From contig NZ_JAMXFJ010000015.1 in the NCBI RefSeq assembly GCF_025460805.1, positions 8,555-72,554 of the forward strand: DNA of 64,000 bases, written 5' to 3'. The notes beneath the pieces were generated by a model that saw nothing but the letters and a program-made list of their open reading frames with translations, had not been told where the DNA came from and made no database searches. The stretch comes from Microvirga sesbaniae. GTDB lineage: Bacteria; Pseudomonadota; Alphaproteobacteria; Rhizobiales; Beijerinckiaceae. The position numbers and the translations under genes are program-made. Positions 25,862 to 36,500 of this stretch are shown here, piece after piece (the stretch's first letter is position 1; every line of letters begins with the position of its first letter).

Positions 25862-28800
25862 CGGATGCCCTCTGCCCCCTCTATGCCGAGCTCCAGGTCA
25901 CGACCCACTTCTCCTTTCTGCGCGGCGCCTCGAGTCCGCAGGAGCTGTTCGAGCAGGCAAAGCTCCTCGGCATCCGGGCGCTCGGCATCACCGACCGCAA
26001 TTCCCTGGCCGGCATCGTTCGGGCTTACGAAGCGTCGCGGGACACGGGCGTTCGCCTCGTCGTCGGGAGCCGCCTCGACCTCACGGACGGCACATCGCTG
26101 CTCGTCTATCCGACCGACCGGGCTGCCTATTCCCGCCTCTGCCGGCTGCTCAGCATCGGCAAGAGCCGCGGCGGCAAGGGCAAGTGCTATCTCGTCTGGG
26201 ACGACGTCGTCACCTGGAACCAGGGACTCGTCGCGATCCTGCTGGGCGATGAGGCGACGGAGGAGCTTGATCGGAACCTCGTCCGGCTCAAAGAGACCTT
26301 CGGCAACCGCGCCTATATGGCGCTGATCCGGCGCTTTGCGCCCAACGAGCACCTGCGGCTTCACGCGATCGAGCAAGCCGCGCAGGCCGCCAGGGTGCCG
26401 ACCATCGCCATGGGGGACGTGCTTTATCATCATCCCGATCGCCGCCGCCTTCAGGATGTGGTCTCCTGCATCAGGGAAGGCACCACCATCGACGAGGCCG
26501 GCTTCCGGCTCGAGCGCCATGCCGACCGCTACCTCAAGGACCCAGTCGAGATGGAGCGCCTGTTCGAACGCCACGGGCAAGCCTTTCATCGTGTTCGGGA
26601 GATCCTCGAGCGCTGCACCTTCTCTCTCGACGAGCTGCGTTATCAGTATCCGTCCGAGACGGAGGACGGCGAGACCGCGCAGGAAAAGCTGGAGCGGCTG
26701 ACCTGGGACGGTGCGAGGCATCGCTATCCCGACGGCATTCCCGATACGGTCGCAACGACCTGCCGCCACGAACTGCACCTCATCGAGGAGCTCGGATACG
26801 CTCCTTATTTCCTCACGGTCCACGCCATCGTGTCGTTCGCCCGGTCGCGGGGCATCCTGTGCCAGGGGCGCGGCTCGGCGGCGAACTCCGCCGTGTGCTT
26901 CGTGCTCGGGATCACGTCGATCAATCCCACCGAGCACGACCTGCTGTTCGAGCGCTTCGTCTCTCAGGAGCGGCGGGAGCCGCCTGACATCGACGTCGAT
27001 TTCGAGCATGAGCGGCGCGAGGAGGTGATCCAGTGGATCTATGACACCTATGGCCGGCACCGCGCGGCGCTGACCGCCGTCGTCTCCTGCTACCGTGCCC
27101 GGGGCGCCGTGCGCGAGGTCGGCAAGGCTCTCGGCGTTCCCGAGGACGTGACGGCAGGATTGGCCGGCCTCGTCTGGGGCTGGGGCAACGATGGCGTGTC
27201 GGACAAGGAGGCCAGGGAGCTCAACCTCAACCTCGATGATCCGCGCCTGCGGATGACGCTGGAACTCGCCGCTGAGCTCATCGGCGCTCCGCGTCACCTC
27301 TCGCAGCATCCGGGCGGCTTCGTGCTCACCCATGACCGCCTCGACGACCTCGTGCCCATCGAACCGGCCGCCATGGAGAACCGGCAGGTCATCGAGTGGG
27401 ACAAGAACGATATCGACACTCTGACGTTCATGAAGGTCGACGTGCTGGGTCTCGGCATGCTGGGCTGCATGCGCCGCGCCTTCGATCTCCTGCGCGAGCA
27501 CAAGGGCGAGGATTACGACATCGCCACGATTCCGGCCGAGGATCCGGCCACATACGCCATGATCCGGCGCGCCGACACGATCGGCACCTTCCAGATCGAG
27601 AGCCGCGCCCAGATGGCGATGCTGCCGCGCATGAAGCCGAAGACTTTCTATGACATCGTCATTCAGGTGGCGATCGTCCGTCCTGGTCCGATCCAGGGCG
27701 ACATGGTTCATCCTTATCTGCGCCGGCGCGAGAGGCGCGAGGAGGTCGAGTACCCGCGCCCGGAGCTCAGGCGCGTGCTGGAGAAGACGCTCGGCGTGCC
27801 GCTGTTCCAGGAGCAGGCCATGCGGGTGGCGATCGAATGCGCGGGATTCACGCCCTCCGAGGCCGATCAGCTCCGGCGCGCCATGGCGACCTTCAAGTTC
27901 ACCGCAGGCGTCTCCAGGTTCCGCGACAAGCTGATCCAGGGCATGACCGCCCGCGGCTACGACGCGGCCTTCGCCGAACGGACCTTCAAGCAGCTCGAAG
28001 GCTTCGGCTCCTATGGCTTTCCGGAGAGTCACGCGGCGAGCTTCGCCAAGATCGCCTACGCCTCGTCCTGGATCAAGTGTCACCATCCCGACGTGTTCTG
28101 CTGTGCCATCCTGAACGCGCAGCCGATGGGCTTCTATGCCCCGGCCCAGCTGGTCCGGGACGCGCAGGCCCACGGCATCGAGGTCCGGCCCGTCGACATC
28201 AACCATTCGCGCTGGGACTGTGCCCTGGAAGCAACGGCCGACCCACGGCGCTTCGCCGTCCGGCTCGGGTTCCGCATGGTCCATGGTCTTGCCAATGCGG
28301 ACGCAGCCCTGATCCCGATCGTCCGCACCGGGCAGCCGTTCACGTCCATCGAAGATCTGTCGCGGCGCACCGGTCTTCCGGTCGCATCCCTCACCCGTCT
28401 GGCGGAGGCTGATGCCTACGGTTCCCTCGGAATCAGGCGCCGCGACGCCCTTTGGACCATCGAGGGGTTGTCGGACGCGGTGCTGCCACTGTTTGCGGCT
28501 GCCGACGAGCGGGAGCGCACGATCCGACCCGAGGTGATCGAACCCGAGGTCGAACTCGCCCCGATGACCGAAGGTCGCGAAGTGGTCGACGATTACCGCT
28601 CGAAAGGGCTGACGCTGCGCCGGCATCCTGTCTCCTTCCTGAGGCCGGAGCTGACCGAACGCCGGATCCGTTCATGCGGGGATCTTCACCATGCCCGGGA
28701 CGGGCAGCGGATGACGGTGGCAGGTCTGGTGCTGGTGCGCCAGAAGCCGGGCTCCGCCAAGGGCGTGACCTTCATGACCATCGAGGATGAAACCGACGTC

Positions 28801-29124
28801 GCCAATCTGGTGATCTGGTCCAGGGTATTCGAGACGCACCGGCGGCTGATCCTGTCGTCGGGCATGATCGGCTGCCGCGGGCGGCTTCAACGAGAGGGCG
28901 GCGTCACCCATCTGATCGCCGAGCATCTCATCGATCTGTCCGATCTCCTGCGCTCTGTGGGTGATCGGGACGAGCCCTTCCGGATGAGGCATGGGGCCGG
29001 CGACGAGGCGAAGTCCGGCTCGCGCGAGATGTTGCGGATGAGTGCCCAGGAGCCCCCCGAACGATCGACGACCGACATGGCGCAGGCGCCCGTGATCAGA
29101 GTTGCAACCCGGGACTTTCGCTGA
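25858..29124 (+). CDS. dnaE2: Error-prone DNA polymerase DnaE2
   Basis: A 1088-residue C-family polymerase, the translesion enzyme of the ImuAB-DnaE2 mutasome. An N-terminal PHP domain starts at [20 protein letters not shown]. The polymerase active site includes [20 protein letters not shown] (catalytic Asp residues). The helix-hairpin-helix region and a C-terminal OB fold ([21 protein letters not shown]) complete it. The ATG shares four bases with the imuB stop. Expected regulation: induced by DNA damage through the LexA operator before imuA. Confidence 0.93.
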   Translation: MTDALCPLYAELQVTTHFSFLRGASSPQELFEQAKLLGIRALGITDRNSLAGIVRAYEASRDTGVRLVVGSRLDLTDGTSLLVYPTDRAAYSRLCRLLSIGKSRGGKGKCYLVWDDVVTWNQGLVAILLGDEATEELDRNLVRLKETFGNRAYMALIRRFAPNEHLRLHAIEQAAQAARVPTIAMGDVLYHHPDRRRLQDVVSCIREGTTIDEAGFRLERHADRYLKDPVEMERLFERHGQAFHRVREILERCTFSLDELRYQYPSETEDGETAQEKLERLTWDGARHRYPDGIPDTVATTCRHELHLIEELGYAPYFLTVHAIVSFARSRGILCQGRGSAANSAVCFVLGITSINPTEHDLLFERFVSQERREPPDIDVDFEHERREEVIQWIYDTYGRHRAALTAVVSCYRARGAVREVGKALGVPEDVTAGLAGLVWGWGNDGVSDKEARELNLNLDDPRLRMTLELAAELIGAPRHLSQHPGGFVLTHDRLDDLVPIEPAAMENRQVIEWDKNDIDTLTFMKVDVLGLGMLGCMRRAFDLLREHKGEDYDIATIPAEDPATYAMIRRADTIGTFQIESRAQMAMLPRMKPKTFYDIVIQVAIVRPGPIQGDMVHPYLRRRERREEVEYPRPELRRVLEKTLGVPLFQEQAMRVAIECAGFTPSEADQLRRAMATFKFTAGVSRFRDKLIQGMTARGYDAAFAERTFKQLEGFGSYGFPESHAASFAKIAYASSWIKCHHPDVFCCAILNAQPMGFYAPAQLVRDAQAHGIEVRPVDINHSRWDCALEATADPRRFAVRLGFRMVHGLANADAALIPIVRTGQPFTSIEDLSRRTGLPVASLTRLAEADAYGSLGIRRRDALWTIEGLSDAVLPLFAAADERERTIRPEVIEPEVELAPMTEGREVVDDYRSKGLTLRRHPVSFLRPELTERRIRSCGDLHHARDGQRMTVAGLVLVRQKPGSAKGVTFMTIEDETDVANLVIWSRVFETHRRLILSSGMIGCRGRLQREGGVTHLIAEHLIDLSDLLRSVGDRDEPFRMRHGAGDEAKSGSREMLRMSAQEPPERSTTDMAQAPVIRVATRDFR

Positions 29125-29184
29125 ATGGGCCTCAGCATCGCCCGAGGGACCGTCCCGGGCCGCTCGCGCATCGTGCGGGATGGG

Positions 29185-29640
29185 AGCATCGGACAATCGG
29201 GATGGCCGGCCATGACGACGAGGGTGGTGCGAGCCGGGTCTTTCATCCTCCACGTCATCACCGGGCTTGTCCCGGTGATCCCGCTTCTGAGAGGCGCCGC
29301 GCTTCAAGCAATCGGGATGGCCGGGACAAGCCCGGCCATGACGTGGGGAGGGTGTTCGCACCGGGCCACACACACACCACGTCATCACCGGGCTCGTCCC
29401 GGTGATCCCGATGATGAGAGGCGCCGCGCCCCAAAAGATCGGGATGGCCGGGACAAGCCCGGCCATGACGTGGGAGGATGGCGGGAAGGGTGGAGGTTGC
29501 CATGACGTGGGAAAGATCACGCCACAGCGATGGTCACCCTCCACGTCATCACCGGCCTCGTGCCGGTGATCCCGCTTCTGAGAGGCGCCGCGCTTCAAGC
29601 AATCGGGTTCACCGGGACAACCCCGGCCATGACGTTGGGA
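29185..29640. repeat. Cluster of about 96-bp palindromic intergenic repeats
   Basis: Three near-identical units at 29251 to 29346, 29378 to 29475 and 29541 to 29639, plus a half copy at 29185 to 29225. Each unit has a left arm ending ACCGGGCTTGTCCCGGTGAT, a GGCGCCGCGC centre and a right arm GGCCGGGACAAGCCCGGCC ATGACG. Every frame across them gives the same translation products (MAGLVPAIP-like), so small open frames here are not genes. Related copies lie at 37625 and 37819. The whole 29125 to 29776 stretch is otherwise empty. Confidence 0.9.
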
Positions 29641-29776
29641 AGGTGTCAATACGGGGCGTGTCCCGGTGAACCCGATCGAAAGACCGCAGAGCGCATCGTC
29701 CGGACGATGCGACGCTTCAAAGTGTGAGCAACGGAATCGATCCCAAAAGCGGTGTCCCCTCTTCACGTCCGAGGCT

Positions 29777-29983
29777 CTAGCGCGGGCCTGCCTTCATGGA
29801 TCTGCGCTCGGCTTCGTCGAGTCTTTCAATCAGAGCGATCAGATGGCGCGGATGCGCTTCTGCAAGGGTTTCCGCATAGAGGTTCTTGAGCAAGAGCCCG
29901 ACCATCGCCGCAGTGTGACTCGGCGGCAGCTCGAGGGTATTGGGGAGCCGAAGCCCCCGGATCTGCTCATCGTCAACCAACAT
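29777..29983 (-). CDS. Small hypothetical protein (68 aa)
   Basis: A 68-residue soluble, acidic, mostly helical protein with LRLPNTLELPPSHTAAMVG and LYAETLAEAHPRHLIALIE. The ATG at 29983 has GGAG seven bases upstream; an in-frame TTG 16 codons earlier has no such site. The pattern of polar and hydrophobic residues looks like a real protein, but I recognise no family. Confidence 0.5.
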   Translation of the reverse strand: MLVDDEQIRGLRLPNTLELPPSHTAAMVGLLLKNLYAETLAEAHPRHLIALIERLDEAERRSMKAGPR

Positions 29984-30071
29984 CGCCAGGCTCCGCGTGC
30001 CTCGCCTTCCCCTTGCCCATCGTTGAGCCAACCCTCTCGGAGGAATCCGGTTTCACCGCAAGAGTTGATTC

Positions 30072-30317
30072 TCAGTCGTCGGACTTGCCGGCAACCTTCC
30101 GAAGCGCCGCATTGATGCGATCCTGCCAACCGGGGCCGTCCTCCTGGAAGAATGCAAGCACGTCCTGGTCGATGCGAAGGGTGACCGTCTCCTTGACGCC
30201 GGGAATGGCAGCAGCCTTCGGCGGCCCCTCGACCGGCTTCGTGGTGGCCTTCTTGAAGGCGGCTTCGGCCGCCTTCAACGGATCGCCGGAGCGCCGGCCC
30301 CCTGTGGATCTCGTCAT
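30072..30317 (-). CDS. BrnA-like antitoxin, no adjacent toxin
   Basis: An 81-residue protein. The C-terminal half, VTLRIDQDVLAFFQEDGPGW, then QDRINAALRK, is the ribbon-helix-helix-like BrnA antitoxin signature; the N-terminal half is a Lys/Ala/Pro-rich tail. GGAGGG six bases before the ATG fixes the start. BrnT toxin genes normally lie just upstream, but here the upstream neighbour is a 31-residue membrane peptide. It is therefore an orphan, perhaps acting as a repressor or a relic. Confidence 0.75.
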   Translation of the reverse strand: MTRSTGGRRSGDPLKAAEAAFKKATTKPVEGPPKAAAIPGVKETVTLRIDQDVLAFFQEDGPGWQDRINAALRKVAGKSDD

Positions 30318-30399
30318 TGCTTCCCTCCTGAACCTGCCCTGCCCCGCACGCGTTCCGCCATCGTCATGCTTGGGCCCGTCGGAATGCGGGCGCCCCCTG

Positions 30400-30495
30400 T
30401 CACCAGAAGTACGAAACGCTGTAGGCAAGGATGCCCGCCACGACGAGGATGGCCGCGGTTTTCCAATGTTTCTGTATATGCTGGTGCAGGGTCAT
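30400..30495 (-). CDS. Very small single-helix membrane peptide (31 aa)
   Basis: Residues 1 to 14 are polar/basic (MTLHQHIQKHWKT) and the rest is one transmembrane helix (AAILVVAGILAYSVSYFW). Small proteins of this pattern are common in the envelope of this group. GAGGTG lies ten bases upstream of the ATG. It could be spurious, but the hydrophobic helix right after a basic segment is unlike random frames nearby. Confidence 0.4.
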   Translation of the reverse strand: MTLHQHIQKHWKTAAILVVAGILAYSVSYFW

Positions 30496-30896
30496 CCTCT
30501 GTCCCACCTCGCCCTTCGCGGAACGCGCCTGGAATGCGCAGGCGCGAACGTCGCCTGCGCGGCTGTCGGCAATCGGGCGCATGGCCCGTCAGCCTGCGTC
30601 GATCCTATGCCGGATCGAGGGAAATGAACAGTTGGAGGCACACAGGGGACGATGGTCCACGCTCGACCTGCGGGAACCGGCCGGATCTGCCGTGCGAGCC
30701 CCACGTTCAGGCCGGATCAGGGCCCTGTGGCCTTTCGTGCTTCGGCGATGCGCGTCCAGCGCAAACCACGCCGAAACTCCGACGAGGCAGATTCAACGAT
30801 GGCCGGGGAACCTGATTCCCGCTGATCGACCCTGAAGAATGTCCCGCCTGATGGGCGGGCCCTTTCCGCCAGGATCTTTGGCCCGCCTCTCATGGG
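30496..30896. other. Intergenic region with no supported gene
   Basis: About 400 bp. I see no repeat of the dispersed families and no convincing gene. The CGGGCC/GGCCCGCC-type inverted repeat near 30850 to 30890 (GGCGGGCC ... GGCCCGCC) could end transcription of the DUF2382 pair, but it lacks a T tract. Confidence 0.4.
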
Positions 30897-31865
30897 TTAG
30901 GAGTTGCGATCGTCCGTGCCCGTCCGGTTGCCGCCGGCGCCGCGCTCGTCCTCGACGTCGACCTCGGTGCGGCGCACCGTGTCGGAGATCGTCTCCGTGC
31001 GCTGCTCGGCTTCCTTGCGGACGACAACCTCCTCGACCACGCGGGCTTCCTTCGAGACCACCGCCTCTTCGCGACGCTCTTCAACCTCGATGGTGCGCTC
31101 CTGGAATGGGTCGCCGCCGATCGTACCGGCCTGCGCCGCGCCCGAGACCGGGCGCCGCTCCACCTCCACGTGCTCCTCGCGCAGGTTCACCTGCTCGCTG
31201 ACCGGACGCTCGACCACGTAAGAGCGGATTCGAACACGCCCGTGGCTCACGTCACGCCGGCCGACATGCAGCTGCTCCTCGGCAATCGGGATCACCTCGT
31301 CGCCGCGCGCAGTGCGCTGCGAGTCCGTGTTCATCGAGGCTGCGCCCCCGGAGCCTTCGAAGCCTTCGAAGCGTGCGGACGTCCCGGACGCGGTCGAGGC
31401 GCCTGTGGTCAGGTTGGCCGTGCTCCCGGACAGCACGTCCGAGGTTCCGACATCCGATGCTCCCGCCCATCCTTCGGAACGCCAGGAATCAGCGCGCTCA
31501 TCGATGTCGATCGTGCCTTCATCATCGAGGATGTCGATCACGCGCTCGTAATCGGCATCGGCGGCGTTGACCGAAACGAGGTAGCCGCCGCGGCGCAGGC
31601 CCTCGGCGTAGGTGTGGCGATCCTCGTCGGGCAGGAACAGGTCGCGCAACGAATCCCACAGGCCGACGCTGGCCTCCGGGAACGACGGCGTGTCCGTGCC
31701 GCGGGACGTATCGGCGTCCTCGTCGCCCGGGGTCAGGCGGATGCTGTCCTGTGCAATCCCGGCGGCATGAAGACGGCTGATCGCCTGTTCGGCATCGCCA
31801 CGGCTGTCGAAGAAGGCCGTCACGAGCTTTCGGGTTGCAGATCCGGTTGCGGCTCCAGAGTTCAT
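30897..31865 (-). CDS. DUF2382 (YsnF/AvaK-type) stress protein with N-terminal DUF1269-like domain
   Basis: A 322-residue acidic soluble protein. Residues about 10 to 110 (KLVTAFFDSRGDAEQAISRL, RRGGYLVSVNAADADYERV) resemble the heat-induced YflT-like fold. A Ser/Gly/Thr linker runs from about 135 to 180. The C-terminal DUF2382 domain (VIPIAEEQLHVGRRDVSHGR, then VNLREEHVEVERRPVSG) has alternating charged strands. The family is linked to stress responses, with no known catalytic role. Its start overlaps the previous gene by ATGA, so the two are co-translated. Confidence 0.8.
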   Translation of the reverse strand: MNSGAATGSATRKLVTAFFDSRGDAEQAISRLHAAGIAQDSIRLTPGDEDADTSRGTDTPSFPEASVGLWDSLRDLFLPDEDRHTYAEGLRRGGYLVSVNAADADYERVIDILDDEGTIDIDERADSWRSEGWAGASDVGTSDVLSGSTANLTTGASTASGTSARFEGFEGSGGAASMNTDSQRTARGDEVIPIAEEQLHVGRRDVSHGRVRIRSYVVERPVSEQVNLREEHVEVERRPVSGAAQAGTIGGDPFQERTIEVEERREEAVVSKEARVVEEVVVRKEAEQRTETISDTVRRTEVDVEDERGAGGNRTGTDDRNS

Positions 31866-32353
31866 CGGGATGTCTCCTCCTGGGGGGTGGGTGCATCGGG
31901 AGCAAGCCGCTCCACGACGGCGCGCTGCTTGCGCAAGCTGACTGGCACCTCGACCGTTTCGGTTTCGGCACTGCGCCGGATGTGCAACTCCTCCTTGAGC
32001 ACCAGCCGCTTCTCGACCACGAGCACCTCCTCCAGCACCGGCACGATCGTCACATCGCCTTCGGTTCTGATCTCGGGAGCGCTCTCGACCATCCTGTCGA
32101 TGGGGACGCGCGTGACCTCCACGACTTCCCGGCGCATGTCCGCATGCGCCAGTTCCTCGACGGTGTCCGTGATCGTTTTGACCTGCACACGCCCGGTCAC
32201 GACCTGACGTTTGCCGACCGAAACGGTCTCCTCGACGATCGGGATGGCTTCTTCGGATACGGCCTGGGTGCCGGCCTCGAGGGACGCCTCGAGCCTGGCG
32301 TGGTGCTGCTCGTCGTCCGGGCGCCGAAAGATGGGTGTAGTTGGATCGCTCAT
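31862..32353 (-). CDS. DUF2382 domain protein
   Basis: A 163-residue protein consisting almost entirely of a DUF2382 domain: IPIVEETVSVGKRQVVTGRV, VTRVPIDRMVESAPEIRTEG, VPVLEEVLVVEKRLVLKEEL. It precedes and overlaps the second DUF2382 gene (ATGA), suggesting the products act together in stress protection. The start at 32353 is the ATG just before the domain; an upstream frame extends into a tandem repeat and is not used. Confidence 0.8.
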   Translation of the reverse strand: MSDPTTPIFRRPDDEQHHARLEASLEAGTQAVSEEAIPIVEETVSVGKRQVVTGRVQVKTITDTVEELAHADMRREVVEVTRVPIDRMVESAPEIRTEGDVTIVPVLEEVLVVEKRLVLKEELHIRRSAETETVEVPVSLRKQRAVVERLAPDAPTPQEETSR

Positions 32354-32394
32354 GGCCGTTCTCAAGTGAACGGAAGCCAACGGGCGCTTGCCAT

Positions 32395-32462
32395 GAGAGT
32401 TCCCTGAACGTGAGAGTTCCCTGAACGTGAGAGCTCCCTGAACCTGGGCGTTCCCTGAGACT
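32395..32462. repeat. Four tandem 17-bp units in the DUF2382 leader
   Basis: Units GAGAGTTCCCTGAACGT (twice), GAGAGCTCCCTGAACCT and GGGCGTTCCCTGAGACT lie head to tail, period 17. They are 42 bp upstream of the first DUF2382 start codon, so they may be regulator-binding sites or a slippage product. Confidence 0.85.
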
Positions 32463-32566
32463 GCGGGCGCGATCGCCCCTATGCTTCCAGACACGACAGG
32501 GCCGATCCGTTCAGACCGGAACGGAGCTGCGGCCGCCCGGATCGAGGGGACGGACAGGCCTTCTTG

Positions 32567-33229
32567 TCAATGACCGGTCATCGCATGCGGAGCGGCCACC
32601 GGCTTCGACTCGGGCGAGCCGCGCTCGCGCAGATAGATCCCGAGCAGCAGCAATACGCCGATCGACAGGAACTCGCTCTGCCAGTTCTGGAAGCTCTCGT
32701 ACCAGAACTGCGGATCTCCCAAGGTCTCCAGCACCGTCTGCGTCGGCTGGTGGTGCTGAAGCGCCTCCTCGTTGATCCGGCGCGTGCTCCCCGCCAGATG
32801 CAGCCAGAAGGACGCAAGAAAGAGCGTGATCAGCGCGATGCTGAGCGAGTGCGAGTAGAGCTTCAGCACCAAGCCGCCCCGGTGGACAGGCCACGGTGCG
32901 TCCGGATCGGCGCGATGCGCCGACGGCGACTCGTCCTCGGCATTGGCCTCGTCCGGCTTCTTGGACTCCGAGGCGCCCTTCTGAAAAAGGAAGATGGTGA
33001 GCAGCACGTAAGCCGCCATCTGGAGGAACTCGCTCTCCCAGTTCTCGAAGACGGCCGAGATGAAGTGGCCGCTGGCCAGATAGGAGCCGAAACCGATGGC
33101 CGGCAGGTTGTGGAGGCGCAGTTCCTCCCCATGGGCCCGCCATCCGGTGAGGGCCTGACCGATCAGGGACAGGACGAACAGGGCCAACAATGTGATCGTC
33201 AGCCCATTGTCACGCAGGAACCTCCGCAT
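32567..33229 (-). CDS. DUF6766-type membrane protein
   Basis: A 220-residue protein with four membrane segments: ITLLALFVLSLIG (about 11 to 25), FLQMAAYVLLTIFLF (about 68 to 83), SIALITLFLASFWLHLA (about 128 to 145) and FLSIGVLLLLGIYL (about 188 to 202). The motif ENWESEFLQ is repeated as QNWQSEFLS, showing an internal duplication of two halves. The family is found beside stress genes. No enzymatic residues are evident. Confidence 0.75.
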   Translation of the reverse strand: MRRFLRDNGLTITLLALFVLSLIGQALTGWRAHGEELRLHNLPAIGFGSYLASGHFISAVFENWESEFLQMAAYVLLTIFLFQKGASESKKPDEANAEDESPSAHRADPDAPWPVHRGGLVLKLYSHSLSIALITLFLASFWLHLAGSTRRINEEALQHHQPTQTVLETLGDPQFWYESFQNWQSEFLSIGVLLLLGIYLRERGSPESKPVAAPHAMTGH

Positions 33230-33385
33230 ACGCCAACCTCACGGAAACACGAACTGCTACGGTTGGATAACTCGGAACGGGAATGTTGGTTTCGTTCCCG
33301 TCGCGGAGGCGGCAAGGCGCCCCGGTGACGCGCGTGGCCATCGTCGGGAGGCAAGAGGAGCGTTGAGATCGGCGGCACTCTGCCT

Positions 33386-33485
33386 TAGAGCTGCTTCCAC
33401 TCACGTGGAATCATCTCTCTTCTTTGCCTCGCCGCATTTTTTGACGGTGAACCGGATCCACTTCACCGAAAAATGCTCTAGATTC
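33386..33485. repeat. Dispersed composite repeat (TTCCAC / GGATCC-type)
   Basis: AGAGCTGCTTCCACTCACGTGGAA and, after a gap, CGCATTTTTTGACGGTGAACC with CACTTCACCGAAAAATGCTCTAGA form outer and inner inverted repeats. Related copies are at 37478, 40459 and 50259. The rest of the 33230 to 33590 gap is the leader of the histidine kinase gene and holds nothing else I can support. Confidence 0.8.
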
Positions 33486-33590
33486 CAGCCCGAGGCCGAT
33501 CCAGCCTCCGTTCCTACCGTCGCTAGAGCCCTGGCGAAGCCTGATTCTGGCCCGTCCACGAGCCGGACCTAACTTCCGCACAGGATACCG

Positions 33591-36500
33591 ATGCACGATA
33601 CGACGTCACTCCGCCCTGCCCCCGTCGATCGCGAATTCCTGTCCTCCGGAGGGGAGATGGGAGCCCGGATGCGGGCGCACGACTGGACGACCTCTCCCCT
33701 GGGGCCGCCCGAAGCCTGGCCGCAATCCCTGCGCACCCTGGTGCGCCTGATGCTCAATGCCAAGCAGGCGATGTTCATCGCCTGGGGCCCCGAACTCGCC
33801 TTCCTGTACAACGACGACTATGCCCCGATCTTCGGCGCCAAGCATCCTGAGGCTCTGGGGCGCCCTTTTGCGGAGGTCTGGTCGGATATCTGGGGGCAGA
33901 TCAAGCCGCTCGTCGATCAGACTCTCGCGGGACAGGCGAGCTGGCATGAGGATCTCCTCATCCCCATGGAGCGGCACGGCTATCGGGAGGAGGCTTGGTT
34001 CAGCTTCTCCTATTCTCCCGTTCATGACGAGAGCGGGGCCGTGGCCGGCATGTTCTGTGCGGCCATCGAGACGACCGGGAAGATCCTCAATCAGCGCGCC
34101 CTGCGCGAGAGCGAGGAGCGCGCGACGGGCGTGCTCAATGGAATGGACGAAGCCTTCATCCTGCTCGACCGCGAGTTCCGCATTCTTCAGATCAACACGG
34201 CGGGACTGCGGCTGGACACCCGGCCGGAGACCGAGATCATCGGGCGCCGTCATTGGGAGGTCTGGCCGGGTACGGAGGAAACGCCGCTCGGCCAGTTCTA
34301 CAAGCAGGCGATGGCCGGCCGGGTGCCGATGCGGACGGAGAACCGCTATGTCTGGCCCGACGGCCGGGAAGCCTGGACCGAGATCCGGGCCTATCCGGGC
34401 CCAGACGGCCTGGCTGTGTTCTACCGGGATATCACCGAGCGGAAGATCGCCGAAGATCGGCTCCACGAGGCGGAGGACCATTACCGCCACACGGTCGAGC
34501 TTAATCCGCAGGTCACCTGGACGGCCGCTCCGAACGGGCAGCTCGACCGTGTGGCCCAGCGTTGGCAGGACTGGACCGGCACGTCCGGGCTCGGGGAGAC
34601 CTGGACCCAGGCCATGCACCCGGAGGATCTGGAGCCGTCCCTGAAGGCATGGACCCACTCCACATCCACCGGGGAGACCTACGACATCGAGCACCGCGCC
34701 CGCATGCGCTCGGGCGAATACCGCTGGATGCATTCCCGCGCATTCCCGCGACGGGGCCCGTCCGGAGACATCGTCAAGTGGTACGGGACCACGGAGGATA
34801 TTCATGAGCGCAGGGCCGCCCGGGAGGCCCTCCAGGAAGAGACGCGCTCCCTGGAGATCCTGAACACCGCCCTCGCGGCGGTCGCGTCGGAGCTTGATCT
34901 CGACCGGCTGGTCCAGCGGGTGACCGATGCGGGCGTCGAGCTCACGGGAGCGCAATTCGGCGCCTTCTTCTACAACGTCGAGAACGCGGCAGGCGAGAGC
35001 TACATGCTCTATACGATCTCCGGCGTTCCGCGCGAGGCGTTCGCCAAGTTCCCCATGCCGCGCAACACCAAGGTGTTCGCTCCGACGTTCGGCGGGGACC
35101 GCATCGTCCGCTCGGACGACATCACGCGCGATCCGGCCTACGGTCACACCGAGCCGCATCGCGGCATGCCGCCGGGCCATCTGCCCGTCCGCAGCTATCT
35201 GGCCGTCCCCGTGGCGTCCCGTTCGGGCGAGGTGATCGGCGGGCTGTTCTTCGGACACGCACAGACCGGTGTCTTCGATCAGCGCTCCGAGCGCCTGATG
35301 GCAGGGCTTGCCGCAGGAGCCGCGGTGGCGATCGACAACGCTCGCCTGTTCCAGAACGCTCAACGCGAGATCGAGGAGCGGCGGCGTGCCGAGGAGGCCT
35401 TGCGGCGCCTAAACGAGACCCTGGAGGCCCAGGTCGAGGAACGGACCCGCGAACGCGACCAGATCTGGCAGCTCAGCACCGACCTGATGGATGTATGCCG
35501 TTCGGACGGAACCCTGCTCGCCGTCAATCCGGCCTGGACCACGATGCTCGGCTGGACCGAGGAGGAGCTCCTGGCGAGCAACTTCCTCGGCCTCATCCAT
35601 CCCGACGACATCGAGAGCACCCTCGCGGAACTCGCCCATCTGGAACAGGGGATTCAGACGTTCCGGTTCGAAAACCGCTTCAGGACCAAGGGCGGCGGCT
35701 ATCGCCTGGTCTCCTGGACCGCCGTGCCCAAGGAGGGACTGTTCTACGCGATCGGTCGCGACATCACGGCGGAGCGGGAAGCCGCGGAGGCATTGCGCCA
35801 AACCGAAGAGGCGCTGCGGCAGTCGCAGAAGATGGAAGCGGTGGGCCAGCTCACGGGCGGCATCGCTCACGACTTCAACAATCTTCTGACCGGAATCGTC
35901 GGCTCCCTCGACATGCTGCGCACGCGGGTCTCCCAGGGCAGGCTCGACACGGTCGATCGGTACATCACGGCCGCGACCACGTCGGCCAACCGGGCGGCGG
36001 CGCTCACCCACCGCCTGCTGGCCTTCGCACGCCGCCAGCCGCTCGATCCCAGGCCGGTGCAGGCGAATGCGCTGGTTGCCTCCCTCGAGGACCTGTTCCG
36101 GCGCACGGTTGGCGAAACGGTGACCCTCGAGGTGGTGCTCGCCGGCGGGTTGTGGCCGACGCTCTGCGACCCGAACCAGCTCGAGAGCGCACTTCTCAAC
36201 CTCGTCATCAACGCCCGCGACGCCATGCCGGACGGAGGCCGGCTCACGGTCGAGACCTGCAACGCGCACCTCGACGACACCTACATCGCCGCGCAGCGGG
36301 ACGTGAAGCCGGGCCAGTATGTCTGCATCTGCGTGACCGACACGGGCACCGGCATGCCGCCCGACGTGATCGAGCGTGCGTTCGAACCGTTCTTCACGAC
36401 AAAGCCGTTGGGTCAGGGCACCGGACTCGGATTATCGATGGTGTATGGGTTCGCGCGCCAGTCGGAGGGCCATGCCCGGATCTACAGCGAGATTGGCCAG

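Noticed and set aside
25762..28626. 954-codon frame opposite dnaE2
   Set aside because: Shadow of the conserved DnaE2 sequence in high-GC DNA.
29185..29640. Possible CRISPR array
   Set aside because: The units are about 96 bp, are themselves palindromic, have unequal spacing and are found dispersed at other loci. No cas gene is present.
29202..29669. Small frames coding MAGLVPAIP-like or HVITGLVPVIP-like peptides
   Set aside because: They are translations of the palindromic repeat in several frames and recur wherever the repeat does.
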